NCBI GenBank assembly: GCA_902826065.1
Contig: CADEDM010000023.1
Span: forward strand, 1-40,636
DNA from: an uncultured Acidobacteriota bacterium
GTDB lineage: Bacteria > Acidobacteriota > Vicinamibacteria > Vicinamibacterales > UBA2999
Length of the DNA: 40,636 nt
Direction: 5' to 3'
The notes below the pieces were generated by a model that saw only the letters and a list, made by a program, of their open reading frames with translations, had not been told where the DNA came from and searched no databases. A program made the translations under genes and the position numbers. Numbering within the stretch: the first letter of the stretch is position 1; each line of letters starts with the position of its first letter. Below are positions 9,040-17,476 of the stretch, in pieces.

Positions 9040-9990
9040 ATGACGCTCGCCGTAGTGACCTTTGCGCTGTCGATCGCCGTGATGATGGGCCTGTACTGGG
9101 CGCTCATCGTGCGGCCGGAGGATCAGCGGTCGCGCGAGATCGCGCGCCGCGTCCAGCGCGTCGATCCCAAGCGGGATGCCGTCAAGTCGGTGACCGCCGA
9201 GCTCTCGACCGCGTCGGTCATCGACGCCTTGCTCGCCAGCAACATGAGCCTGGCCAGGGGCGTGCAGACGTTCCTCGGCGAAGCCGGCCTGAGCTGGACC
9301 GCGAGCGGGCTGTTGGTGCGCACCCTGCTTGCCGCCGCGGCAGGCCTCGTGGTCGGCGTGGTCGTGACCGGCCGCCCCCTCGGCGCCGTGCTGGCACCGC
9401 TGGCGGCCGCGGTGCCGGCGCTGTACGCGCGGCGGCGGCGCTCCGAGCGTCTGCGCATGTTCGAGGAGCAGTTCCCCGAGGCCATCGACCTCATCGCCCG
9501 CTCGCTCCGCGCCGGTCACACGTTCACCACCGGCCTGGGCATCGCCGCCGACGAGGTGCCGCCACCGGTCGGCCTCGAGTTCCGCCGCGTCCACGACGAG
9601 CAGAACTTCGGCATGGCGATGCCCGACGCCCTGCGCGACATGGCGCGACGGGTCCCGGTACTCGACGCGCGGTTCTTCGTGACGGCCGTGCTCACCCAGC
9701 GCGAAGCCGGCGGCAACCTCGCCGAGGTGCTCGACAACCTGTCGAGCGTGATGCGCGATCGGTTCAAGGTGAAGCGGCAGATCCGCGTGGTCTCGGCCCA
9801 CGGCCGCATCACGGCGTGGGTCCTGACCATGCTGCCGCCGGCCCTGGCGGCCATCCTCTACACGGTGTCCCCGCAGTTCATGCGGGTGCTGGTCGACGAT
9901 CCGCTGGGCGTGCGGATGATCCTGTTCGCGGTGGGGATGCAGGTCCTCGGCACGATCATCATCTCGCGGCTCGTGACGGTGGAGTACTGA
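9040..9990 (+). CDS. tadB: TadB inner-membrane platform protein
   Basis: Type II secretion F-domain platform protein of the Tad system, 316 residues. An N-terminal helix (about 3-23), a second hydrophobic pair (about 90-128), then the conserved cytoplasmic T2SSF segment FEEQFPEAIDLIARSLRAGH (about 145-165) through REAGGNLAEVLDNLS, and two C-terminal membrane helices (about 257-275 and 290-312). Together with TadC it transmits CpaF motion to the growing pilus. GAGGA just before the ATG at 9040 serves as ribosome-binding site; the stop overlaps the tadC start (TGATG). Confidence 0.94.
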   Translation: MTLAVVTFALSIAVMMGLYWALIVRPEDQRSREIARRVQRVDPKRDAVKSVTAELSTASVIDALLASNMSLARGVQTFLGEAGLSWTASGLLVRTLLAAAAGLVVGVVVTGRPLGAVLAPLAAAVPALYARRRRSERLRMFEEQFPEAIDLIARSLRAGHTFTTGLGIAADEVPPPVGLEFRRVHDEQNFGMAMPDALRDMARRVPVLDARFFVTAVLTQREAGGNLAEVLDNLSSVMRDRFKVKRQIRVVSAHGRITAWVLTMLPPALAAILYTVSPQFMRVLVDDPLGVRMILFAVGMQVLGTIIISRLVTVEY

Positions 9991-10901
9991 TGGACCTGCT
10001 GCTGCTCATCGGCGTGTTCCTCGCCGTGGCCGTGGCGACCGGCACGGCCGCCTGGTATTTCACCGAGCCCGACCTGACGCGGCAGCGCCTGACCGCGGTC
10101 GTCGCCGGCACACTGCCGCTGCCGAACCGCCGTGAGTCGGTGCTGTCAGAGGCTCCCAGCCAGCTGGCGCGACGCGTGCGTTCGTTCGTCCCGAAGTCGC
10201 CGCAGAACATGAACCACATCCAGCGGATGATGGCCAGCGCCGGCTACCACGGCGAGTGGCCGGCCATCCTGTTCGCGGCGGTGCAGGTGGCGCTGCCGCT
10301 GGTGGTGTTCGTGACGGTGCTGGCGTGGCTGCGCACCGGCAACGGCGTGCTGTTCGGCGCCATCGGCGCCGCGATCAGCTATTACGTGCCGATTCTGTGG
10401 CTGGGCCGCCGCATCGACGACCGGCGGCGTGAGATTCGCAACGGCCTGCCGGATGCCACCGACCTGCTCATCGTGTGCCTGGAGGCCGGGTCGGGCATCG
10501 ATCAGTCGATTGCCCGCGTGGCCGAGGAACTGGAGATCGCCTACCCCGCGCTGGCGCGCGAACTCGAGCTCATCGGATCGGAGACACGCGCCGGCAAGGC
10601 CCGCATGGAGGCGTTCAAGAACTTCGCGGAGCGCACCAAGGTCGACGACGTGCGCTCGCTGGTCGCGATGCTGGTGCAGACCGACCGCTTCGGCACGAGC
10701 CTCGGTCAGGCGCTGCGCACCCACGCTGACTCGTCGCGCACCAAGCGGCGGCAGCGGGCCGAGGAGCGCGCCGCGAAGCTGGGCGTGAAGCTGCTGTTCC
10801 CGCTTGTGTTCTGTTTGTTCCCGGCGTTTTTCACCGTCGTGCTGGGCCCGGCGATGGTACAGATCTACCGGCAGTTCATTCAGGAGTTGGGCTCGAAGTA
10901 G
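9990..10901 (+). CDS. tadC: TadC inner-membrane platform protein
   Basis: Second T2SSF-type platform protein, 303 residues. N-terminal helix (about 2-23), a hydrophobic pair (about 90-130), the conserved block IRNGLPDATDLLIVCLEAG (about 148-166) and TDRFGTSLGQALRTHAD, then a C-terminal helix pair around KLLFPLVFCLFPAFFTVVLG. It is distinguished from TadB by this C-terminal pattern. The ATG at 9990 overlaps the tadB stop by one base, as expected for a stoichiometric partner. It ends the canonical Tad core; the next genes are accessory. Confidence 0.94.
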   Translation: MDLLLLIGVFLAVAVATGTAAWYFTEPDLTRQRLTAVVAGTLPLPNRRESVLSEAPSQLARRVRSFVPKSPQNMNHIQRMMASAGYHGEWPAILFAAVQVALPLVVFVTVLAWLRTGNGVLFGAIGAAISYYVPILWLGRRIDDRRREIRNGLPDATDLLIVCLEAGSGIDQSIARVAEELEIAYPALARELELIGSETRAGKARMEAFKNFAERTKVDDVRSLVAMLVQTDRFGTSLGQALRTHADSSRTKRRQRAEERAAKLGVKLLFPLVFCLFPAFFTVVLGPAMVQIYRQFIQELGSK

Positions 10902-10909
10902 TCGCCGCC

Positions 10910-11722
10910 ATGCAGGCACGGACCAACGCGGCGACAGGGAGGGATGAACGTGGAAACCTGGCAACTCATCATGTACGTGGTCGGCGCCATTCTCCTGCTC
11001 GCGTACTTGAAGCGGCGCAGCGATCGCCTCAGCCGGCACGAGTAACCCTGCTCGCCGCGACCCTGGCCGCGGCGGTCATGGGCGGTGCCTGCGCAGCCCG
11101 GGCGCCCGGCACCTGGGCCTCGCGGTTCATCGTCCCGGGCACGCCGGCCGTGGACCTGACGGCGCCGTCCGACGCGGACGCGCCGACGTGGACCGTGCCG
11201 GCAGCGCCCGTACCCGCGGCGCCAGTGGCGGCGCTGCGCGTGCCCGCCGCCGACACGCTCGAGGCCACAGCGCCCGTGTTGCGCGAGCGGCTGGCCATCC
11301 TGGCCCTGGCGCCGTCGCCTCGCGCCTACCTCGACGCCGCCGCAGCCTACCGCCTGTACGCCGTGCACGATCGCGCCTTCGATCTGATCCAGCAGGGCCT
11401 CGCGACCTTCCCGCACGATCCCGGCCTGCACGCGGCCGCCGCCGAGGCGTGGCGCGACTGGGGCTTGCCTGGCCGCGGGCTGCGCCATGCGCACCTGGCC
11501 GTCCGCTATGCGCCCGAATCGGCGGCCGCCCAGACGACGCTCGGGACCGTGCTGTGGGCTGTCGGCGCCGAGCGTGACGCCCTGCATGCGTTCGAGCGGG
11601 CGGCCGCCCTGGCGCCTGACGCCGACTACGCGCGCCACAATCGCTGCGTCGCCGCACGGGCCCTGGGCGCCGCCATGGTGGCGGGCTGTGCGCCGGCCGG
11701 GCGTGCGCCGGAGGGCCGATGA
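10910..11722 (+). CDS. TPR protein, TadD-like, start uncertain
   Basis: A protein with tetratricopeptide-like helices at about residues 120-250 (AYLDAAAAYRLYAVHDRAFD, then AAAEAWRDWGLPGRGLRHAH, then AAQTTLGTVLWAVGAERDAL), resembling the TadD lipoprotein class that helps assemble the secretin. A hydrophobic segment near residues 46-58 ends in GGACAARAPG, which could be a signal peptide or weak lipobox. The start is a problem: ATG 10910 gives a 45-residue basic leader overlapping the small ORF at 10950, while ATG 11078 removes the signal region. A non-ATG start near 11040-11050, coupled to the small ORF stop, would fit best but is unproven. Its stop overlaps the next ATG (ATGA). Confidence 0.6.
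   Translation: MQARTNAATGRDERGNLATHHVRGRRHSPARVLEAAQRSPQPARVTLLAATLAAAVMGGACAARAPGTWASRFIVPGTPAVDLTAPSDADAPTWTVPAAPVPAAPVAALRVPAADTLEATAPVLRERLAILALAPSPRAYLDAAAAYRLYAVHDRAFDLIQQGLATFPHDPGLHAAAAEAWRDWGLPGRGLRHAHLAVRYAPESAAAQTTLGTVLWAVGAERDALHAFERAAALAPDADYARHNRCVAARALGAAMVAGCAPAGRAPEGR
10950..11045 (+). CDS. Small single-pass membrane protein ORF (31 aa)
   Basis: A tiny ORF in the gap after tadC: METWQLIMYVVGAILLLAYL followed by KRRSDRLSRHE. A single hydrophobic helix (about 4-20) is followed by a strongly basic tail, the pattern of a small inner-membrane protein with its C-terminus in the cytoplasm. The GTG at 10950 has AGGGAGG at 10936-10942 with seven bases of spacing; an in-frame ATG at 10944 is also possible but too close to that site. 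It overlaps, in another frame, the 5' part of the TPR reading frame. Function unknown; location suggests a Tad accessory subunit (inference). Confidence 0.5.
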   Translation: METWQLIMYVVGAILLLAYLKRRSDRLSRHE

Positions 11723-13035
11723 CGCCCCCCGAGACCGTGGTACGCCGCCCCGAAGTGCCGCGAGCGCCGACCACGGTCGAAGAGACCGGTCTGTCGTTCG
11801 ATCTGCTGCAGCAACTCGTGCTGAAGACCTTGCACGTCAGAGGCGAGCAGAGCGCCGCAGCGCTGAGCCAACGGCTCGGCGTCGTGCACTCGGTGCTGGA
11901 GCCGGTGCTCCATCACATGAAGCAGTCGTACCTGTCGGAGGTGTGGGGCGGCGGCACGCTGGGCGGCCCCTCGTACGTCTACCGGGTGACGCAGGCCGGC
12001 CGTGAGCGCGCTCTCATGGCCCTGTCGCAGAGCCAGTACATCGGCACGGCGCCGGTGCCGTTCCCGCAGTACGCGCAGTACATGCACGACTACGCGCGCC
12101 TGGCGCCGCTGGTCGTCACGCGGACCACCGTCGAGCAGGCCTTCGCGCATCTCGTCCTCAGCCGGCGCGTCCTCGATCAGCTCGGGCCCGCGGTCAATGG
12201 CGGGCATTCGCTGTTCGTCTACGGCCCGCCGGGCAACGGCAAGACCGTGATTTCGCAGGCCATCGCGCACCTGCTCACCGGCGACGTCGCGATTCCGCAC
12301 GCCCTCGATTTCGATGGCCACCTGGTGCAGGTCTTCGATCCCGCCGTGCACGAACCCACCGGCGTCGGCGCGTCGGCCTCGCTCGACCTCGGCCAGGTCG
12401 ATGACGCCCGCTGGATCCGCTGCCGCCGTCCGCTCGTGACGGTCGGCGGCGAGCTGACGCTGTCGTCGCTCGAACTCGCCTACAGCCCGAACTCGCGGCT
12501 CTACCAGGCGCCGATCCAGCTCCTCGCCAACGGCGGCGTGCTGGTCATCGACGACTTCGGGCGGCAGCGCTGCTCGGTCGTCGATCTGCTGAATCGCTGG
12601 ATCACGCCGCTGGAGAGCCGCGTCGATTACCTGACGCTGCAGTCGGGGCAGAAGATGCCGGTGCCGTTCGTGGTGCTCGTGGTGTTCGCCACCAACATCG
12701 AGCCTGCCGACCTCGTCGACGAGGCCTTCCTGCGCCGCATCCACTACAAGGTCTACGCCGAGAACCCGACGACGGCCGACTTCAAGCGGATCTTCGAGCG
12801 CTGCTGCCGCGATCGCGGCCTCGGCTACGACGACGCCGCCGTGGATCGGCTCGTCAGCGACTACTTCAGGCGCCGCGGCATCGCGCTGCGCGGCTGCTAC
12901 CCCCGCGACTTGCTCGAGCATGCGCTGGCCATCGCCGACTACAAGGGCGAGCCGCGCACGCTGTCCTACGAGCGGCTGGTCGACGCCTGCGCCAGCTACT
13001 TCCTCGACGACCAGACCGGCGGAGCGCGCGCGTGA
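11719..13035 (+). CDS. AAA+ ATPase with N-terminal winged-helix-like region
   Basis: A 438-residue AAA+ ATPase. Residues about 25-100 look like a winged-helix DNA- or protein-binding fold (LLQQLVLKTLHVRGEQSAAA, then LSQRLGVVHSVLEPVLHHMK, then a YVYRVTQAGRERAL wing). The ATPase core has Walker A GPPGNGKT (about 169-176), Walker B VLVIDDFG (about 274-281) and sensor 1 VFATN (about 321-325). The segment DEAFLRRIHYKVY may supply the arginine finger. A C-terminal helical lid follows. It is coupled by ATGA and GTGA overlaps to the TPR gene before and the VWA gene after, recalling MoxR-type AAA+/VWA pairs. Likely an unfoldase or remodeller serving the Tad system (inference). Confidence 0.8.
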   Translation: MTPPETVVRRPEVPRAPTTVEETGLSFDLLQQLVLKTLHVRGEQSAAALSQRLGVVHSVLEPVLHHMKQSYLSEVWGGGTLGGPSYVYRVTQAGRERALMALSQSQYIGTAPVPFPQYAQYMHDYARLAPLVVTRTTVEQAFAHLVLSRRVLDQLGPAVNGGHSLFVYGPPGNGKTVISQAIAHLLTGDVAIPHALDFDGHLVQVFDPAVHEPTGVGASASLDLGQVDDARWIRCRRPLVTVGGELTLSSLELAYSPNSRLYQAPIQLLANGGVLVIDDFGRQRCSVVDLLNRWITPLESRVDYLTLQSGQKMPVPFVVLVVFATNIEPADLVDEAFLRRIHYKVYAENPTTADFKRIFERCCRDRGLGYDDAAVDRLVSDYFRRRGIALRGCYPRDLLEHALAIADYKGEPRTLSYERLVDACASYFLDDQTGGARA

Positions 13036-15002
13036 CACCGGTCTGCCGGTTCGCCTGCGCGGTGGCGCTGCTCCTGGCGGCCGTGCCGGCGCCCGTCGCG
13101 GCGGCGGCCCCTCCCACCGTGCGCATCACCTCCCCGCTGGGCCGCACCGGCGTGCCTGGCGTCATCCGCGTCGTCGCGCAAGTGACGACCGACGCCGACC
13201 GCGGCGTCGTGCCGGTGCACTTCTTCGTCGACGGTGTCTCGATCGGCGACGACACCGACGGTCCTCCCTACGTGGTCGAGTGGGAAGACGCGAATCCCTA
13301 CGAGCCGCGTGAGATCCGCGTCGACGTCGAGGACGGCGATGGCGGCGTGGTCAGTGATCGCGTGTCGCTGCCGGCGCTCGAGCTGCTCGAGGAGACCAGT
13401 GTCTCGTCGGTGCTCATCGAGGCCACCGTGGTCGACGAGCAGGGCCGCTACGTCTCCACGCTGGGCAAGGACGACTTCCACCTGCGCGAAGACGGCGTCG
13501 AGCACGCGCTCGACCTGGTGCAACTGCAGACGCTGCCCACGACCTTCACACTGCTCATCGACGCCAGCCAGAGCCTGCACCGGCGCATCGACATGGTGAA
13601 GGCGGCGGCGCGCCGGCTGGCGACCCGGTTGCGACCCGGGGACAAGGTGATCGTGGCGCCGTTCCGGACCACGGTGGAATCGACGACGGGCCCGACCGAC
13701 GACGCCGCTACCATCGGCGACGCCATCGCCGCCATCCGTGCCCGTGGCGGCACGGCGATCCTCGATGCGCTCGCCACGCTGCCCGAGCTCTTCAATCACG
13801 TCGAAGGCCGGCACGTCGTCGTGCTGCTGACCGACGGCTACGACGAGCAGAGCACCACGCCCTATGCCGAGGCGATGTCGGCGCTGCAGCGCCTGCAGGC
13901 GACGGTCTACGTGGTGGGCATCGGCGGCGTCGCCGGTATCTCGCTCAAGGGCGAGACGCTGCTGCGCAAGGTGGCGTCGCAGATGGGCGGCCGCGCCTTC
14001 TTCCCGATCCGCGAGGAGCAGTTGCCGGACGTGCATGCCGCGGTCGCCGCCGACGCCTACAACCGCTACATCATCAGCTACACGCCGGTGAAACAGGAGG
14101 CGGACGGCACGTTCCGGGCGATTGCGCTCACCACGCCGAAGCCGGAATATCGCGTCCGTGCCCGCGAGGGCTACTTCGCGCCGAAGCCGCCGCCGGTGAA
14201 GCCGACGCTGGAGTTCAGTGCCACCTACGCCGGCGGGCCGCGCTCGCTGGCCGCCGCCGACCTCGTGGTCGTCGAAGACGGCGTCGTCCAGCAGGTCGAG
14301 TCGTTCGAGGAAGCGGTGTCGCCGATCTCGATCGCCATGGTCGTCGACACCAGCGGCAGCATGCGCCGGGCGCTGCCAGCGGCCCAGGCGGCGGCCCGAT
14401 CGTTCGTGACGTCACTGCGGCCGACCGACCCGCTGTCGCTGGTGCGCTTCGCCGATCGCGTGGTCGTCGAGCACGAGTTCTCCGACAAGCGGGCGACGAC
14501 GCTCGAGGCCATCGACCGGCTGCAGGCCGTCGGCGGCACCGCGCTGTGGGACGCGCTGCACACCTCGATGCAGGCGCTGAAGCAACGCACCGGCCGGCGC
14601 GCCATCGTGCTGCTGTCGGATGGCCGCGACGAGAACAACCCCGGCACGGCTCCAGGCAGCGAGCATACGCTCGCCGAGGTGCTGGCCCTGGTGCGCGACA
14701 CCGACACGGTGGTCTATGCGATCGGGCTCGGCGCCAACGTCGACCGGCCGGCGCTCGAACACATCGCCGCGCTGTCTGGCGGCGCCGCGTCGTTCCCGGC
14801 CGACGTCGGCGAACTCGAAGGCGAGTACGGGCGCGTCGTCGAGGCGCTGCGACAGCGCTACGTCGTCGGCTACACCTCGACCAACACCAAACGCGACGGC
14901 GGCTGGCGGTCGGTGGTCATCGCCGCCAAAGCCGCCGGCGTCTCGATCCGCTCCGGCGGCGGCTACTTCGCGCCGCAGCGGGCCCTGCCGTTGCCGCAGT
15001 GA
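13032..15002 (+). CDS. Secreted protein with two tandem VWA domains
   Basis: A 656-residue protein: signal peptide (about 1-25), an Ig-like segment (about 28-110), then two VWA units. Unit 1 (about 170-380) has the MIDAS-like DASQS at residues 177-181; unit 2 (about 430-640) has a canonical DTSGS at 439-443. Each is preceded by a V-EDGV strand segment and followed by a YIISYTP or YVVGYTS strand and a GYFAP motif, so the protein looks internally duplicated. The arrangement matches the VWFA-related Acidobacterial class. GTG start overlaps the AAA+ stop (GTGA). VWA proteins in Tad loci have been linked to adhesion or surface display; its role here is inferred from position. Confidence 0.8.
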   Translation: MTPVCRFACAVALLLAAVPAPVAAAAPPTVRITSPLGRTGVPGVIRVVAQVTTDADRGVVPVHFFVDGVSIGDDTDGPPYVVEWEDANPYEPREIRVDVEDGDGGVVSDRVSLPALELLEETSVSSVLIEATVVDEQGRYVSTLGKDDFHLREDGVEHALDLVQLQTLPTTFTLLIDASQSLHRRIDMVKAAARRLATRLRPGDKVIVAPFRTTVESTTGPTDDAATIGDAIAAIRARGGTAILDALATLPELFNHVEGRHVVVLLTDGYDEQSTTPYAEAMSALQRLQATVYVVGIGGVAGISLKGETLLRKVASQMGGRAFFPIREEQLPDVHAAVAADAYNRYIISYTPVKQEADGTFRAIALTTPKPEYRVRAREGYFAPKPPPVKPTLEFSATYAGGPRSLAAADLVVVEDGVVQQVESFEEAVSPISIAMVVDTSGSMRRALPAAQAAARSFVTSLRPTDPLSLVRFADRVVVEHEFSDKRATTLEAIDRLQAVGGTALWDALHTSMQALKQRTGRRAIVLLSDGRDENNPGTAPGSEHTLAEVLALVRDTDTVVYAIGLGANVDRPALEHIAALSGGAASFPADVGELEGEYGRVVEALRQRYVVGYTSTNTKRDGGWRSVVIAAKAAGVSIRSGGGYFAPQRALPLPQ

Positions 15003-15018
15003 GCGGCGCCGGCCGCGG

Positions 15019-15570
15019 TCAGGGGCGGCTGTTCCTGACCAGCGTCAGGAACTCGGACCGGGTGCGCGCGTCGTCGTGGAACACGCCCAGCATGGCGCTC
15101 GTGACCGTGGTCGATGCCTGCTTCTCGACGCCGCGCATCGCCATGCAGAGGTGCGTGCCCTCGCAGACCACGGCGACGCCGAGCGGCTGCACCTGATCGC
15201 GAATCGTCTCGGCGATCTGGCTGGTCATCCGCTCCTGCAGTTGCAGCCGGCGCGCGAACATGTCGACGAGGCGTGGGATCTTGCTCAGCCCGATGACGCG
15301 GCCGTTGGGGATGTAGGCGACGTGGCAGGTCCCGAAGAACGGCAGCAGGTGGTGCTCACATAGACTGTAGAAGCCGATGTCACGCACGATCACCATCTCG
15401 TTGTAGTCGACCGAGAACAGGGCGCCGTTGACGATGTCTTCCACCTTCAGCCGATATCCGCTCGTGAGGTGCTCGAGCGATCGGGCGACGCGGCCAGGGG
15501 TCTTCAGCAGCCCTTCGCGCTGCGGGTCCTCGCCGAGTCCGATCAGCAGTTGCGCGATCAGATCCTGCAT
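15019..15570 (-). CDS. folE: GTP cyclohydrolase I (FolE)
   Basis: Catalyses GTP to 7,8-dihydroneopterin triphosphate, first step of folate (and tetrahydrobiopterin) synthesis. At 183 residues it has normal length. Seen: [20 protein letters not shown] at the start, [20 protein letters not shown] with Cys and His zinc/substrate ligands, and [17 protein letters not shown] with the second zinc Cys. The start at 15570 gives the usual MQDLI... N-terminus; the frame is open further upstream. A TACAAT hexamer lies six bases before the start, so the transcript could be leaderless. It is convergent with the VWA gene (16 bp apart) and its start codon shares bases with the divergent gene. Confidence 0.95.
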   Translation of the reverse strand: MQDLIAQLLIGLGEDPQREGLLKTPGRVARSLEHLTSGYRLKVEDIVNGALFSVDYNEMVIVRDIGFYSLCEHHLLPFFGTCHVAYIPNGRVIGLSKIPRLVDMFARRLQLQERMTSQIAETIRDQVQPLGVAVVCEGTHLCMAMRGVEKQASTTVTSAMLGVFHDDARTRSEFLTLVRNSRP

Positions 15571-16321
15571 GACGGCATTGTACCTTCTGCTCTCCGTCGG
15601 CCTCGCCGTGCCGGCCGCGGCCGGAGCCGGCACCCGCCATGGAGACGCGCGGCAGGCGACCGAGGATCCCGAGGCCCTGTATCGCGATCGCGAACGGCCG
15701 GCCTCGGCCGCCGGCGCCGAGCGGATCTGGGCCGCCCGCCTGGCCGCGAATGCGCGGGACTTCGAGTCGGCCTGGAAGCTGGCGCGCATCCGCTACTGGC
15801 TCGGCACGAAGGGGCCGGGCACCGATGACACGCGCAAGGCCATTCTGGAGGCCGGCATCGTCGCGGCGCGCACGGCCGCGGCGCTCCGGCCCGACGCGCC
15901 CGAGGGCCACTTCTGGATGGCCGCCAACATGGGCGGCCTCGCCGAGGCGCACGGGCTGCGCCAGGGCATCCGGTATCGCGGACAGATCCGTGACGCGCTC
16001 GAGCAGGCGCGGCGGGTCCAGCCCGCGTATCTCGACGGCTCGCCCGACCGGGCGCTGGGCCGGTGGTACTTCAAGGTGCCGCGGCTCTTCGGCGGCGATC
16101 TCGACGCATCGGAGCGCCACCTGCGCGCGGCGCTCGCCTACAACCCGCGCAGCATCATCACGATGTTGTTCCTGGCCGAGACGCTCGACGGGCGCGGCAA
16201 GCGCGCGGAGGCGCGAGCGCTGCTGCAGACGCTGCTCGACACGGCGCCCGATCCGGAGTGGACGCCGGAAGACACGCGCTTCAAGGCGCAGGCCCGCACG
16301 CTGCTGGCGTCGATGCGCTGA
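15569..16321 (+). CDS. Secreted TPR-like protein of unknown role
   Basis: A 250-residue exported protein. The signal peptide is [20 protein letters not shown], followed by helical repeats: [40 protein letters not shown], a [11 protein letters not shown] segment, and [20 protein letters not shown] with [20 protein letters not shown]. These are TPR-like units for protein binding in the periplasm. The ATG at 15569 shares CATG with the folE start on the other strand; an alternative is TTG at 15578, which keeps the signal peptide. No ribosome-binding site is obvious. Ends 16 bp from the convergent dehydrogenase gene. Confidence 0.75.
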   Translation: MTALYLLLSVGLAVPAAAGAGTRHGDARQATEDPEALYRDRERPASAAGAERIWAARLAANARDFESAWKLARIRYWLGTKGPGTDDTRKAILEAGIVAARTAAALRPDAPEGHFWMAANMGGLAEAHGLRQGIRYRGQIRDALEQARRVQPAYLDGSPDRALGRWYFKVPRLFGGDLDASERHLRAALAYNPRSIITMLFLAETLDGRGKRAEARALLQTLLDTAPDPEWTPEDTRFKAQARTLLASMR

Positions 16322-16337
16322 GCGCGCGAACGCCGCG

Positions 16338-17183
16338 TCAGGCGTAGGTGTAGAAGCCGCGGCCGCTCTTGCGACCGAGCTGGCCGGCCAGCACCATGCG
16401 CTTCAGCAGCGGCGGCGGCGCGAAGCGTGCCTCGCGGAACTCGTCGAACAGGATGTCGGCGATGAAGTAGGTGGTGTCGAGGCCGACGAAGTCGAGCAGC
16501 GTGAACGGTCCCATCGGGTAGCCGCAGCCCAGTTTCATCGCCGCGTCGATGTCCTCCACCGTGCCCAGGCCCTGTTCGAGGCAGCGGATGGCGTCGAGCA
16601 GGTACGGGATCAGCAGGCGGTTGACGATGAAGCCGCCGCGATCGGGCGCCGACACCGGCTCCTTCCCCATCGCCCGCGCCACGCCCAGCAGGGCGTCGTG
16701 TGTCGCGGCGCTGGTCGTCTGCGCGCGAATCACCTCCACCAGCTTCATCAGCGGCACGGGGTTGAAGAAGTGCAGGCCGCCGAAGCGGTCGGGACGCCTG
16801 GTCGTGGCCGCCAGCTCGGTCACGCAGAGCGACGACGTGTTGGTGGCGATCAGGCAGTCCGGGCCGACCACGGCTTCGACGCGGGCATAAGCGGTGCGCT
16901 TCGCCTCCACCTGCTCGACGATCGCCTCGATCACCAGGCCGCAGTCTCGCAGGTCGTCGTAGGACGTGGTGCCGGAGAGATTGGCGAGGATCCGCGCCTT
17001 CTCGTCGGCCGTCATCTTGCCCTTCTCGACGCCGCCGGCGAGGAACTTCTCGATGCGGGCGAGCCCGCGCGCGAGCGTGGCGTCATCGACCTCGAGGACG
17101 ACGGTGCGGAAGCCGGCCGCCGCCGACGCCTGCGCGATGCCCGCGCCCATGAGCCCACATCCCAGCACGCCGATCGTGGTCAT
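16338..17183 (-). CDS. 3-hydroxybutyryl-CoA dehydrogenase family protein
   Basis: NAD-dependent 3-hydroxyacyl-CoA dehydrogenase of the short, single-function type (281 residues), oxidising or forming 3-hydroxyacyl-CoA in butanoate or fatty-acid metabolism. The N-terminal Rossmann fold has GVLGCGLMGAGIAQ (residues 5-18). ANLSGTTSYDDL and VIEAIVEQVEAK follow, then IATNTSSLCVTELA and the active-site region RFGGLHFFNPVPLMKLVEVI with the catalytic His and Glu. The C-terminal domain starts with GGFIVNRLLIPYLLDAI and includes GYPMGPFTLLDFVGLDTTYF. No enoyl-CoA hydratase domain or thiolase gene is nearby, so the pathway cannot be told from context. Confidence 0.92.
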   Translation of the reverse strand: MTTIGVLGCGLMGAGIAQASAAAGFRTVVLEVDDATLARGLARIEKFLAGGVEKGKMTADEKARILANLSGTTSYDDLRDCGLVIEAIVEQVEAKRTAYARVEAVVGPDCLIATNTSSLCVTELAATTRRPDRFGGLHFFNPVPLMKLVEVIRAQTTSAATHDALLGVARAMGKEPVSAPDRGGFIVNRLLIPYLLDAIRCLEQGLGTVEDIDAAMKLGCGYPMGPFTLLDFVGLDTTYFIADILFDEFREARFAPPPLLKRMVLAGQLGRKSGRGFYTYA

Positions 17184-17476
17184 CGCAGCCGCGCCCCCAA
17201 ACGCCGGATGATATCAAACACGTGTCGACGCTCCGGCGACCGCGTTCGGGCGACGCGCGAGCGCGCGGTGCTGCGCACGGCTGCCGCACCCGGCGCGGCG
17301 CCGGAGTGAACCGGGGCGCACAGGTTGCCAGCCGCAGGTGACGTGGAGTGTCTGCCGGCTGCGATCCAGCCGGCCATTGGCGGCCGCGCCCGGGGAAATT
17401 CGGCTGAATATTCGCCGGATGCTGCCGATTGTCCTCTTGGCCCGCTTCTTGATACGTGGGCAGTCAGGACACGACG
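17184..17476. promoter_or_regulatory. Divergent intergenic region with sigma-54-like box
   Basis: A 293-bp gap between the divergent dehydrogenase and receiver-like genes. On the plus strand TGGCCCG at 17438-17444, four bases, then TTGAT at 17449-17453 resembles a sigma-54 promoter (consensus TGGCACG-N4-TTGCW). The -24 part matches well, but the critical GC of the -12 element is GA here, so the call is weak. Predicted transcription would start about 12-15 bases before the ATG at 17477, and AGGA at 17466-17469 is a fitting ribosome-binding site. The rest is GC-rich with no further recognisable element. Confidence 0.3.

Noticed and set aside
15003-15016. Short inverted repeat between the VWA gene and folE as a terminator
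   Set aside because: Only five base pairs, no T-run; expected by chance in such GC-rich DNA.
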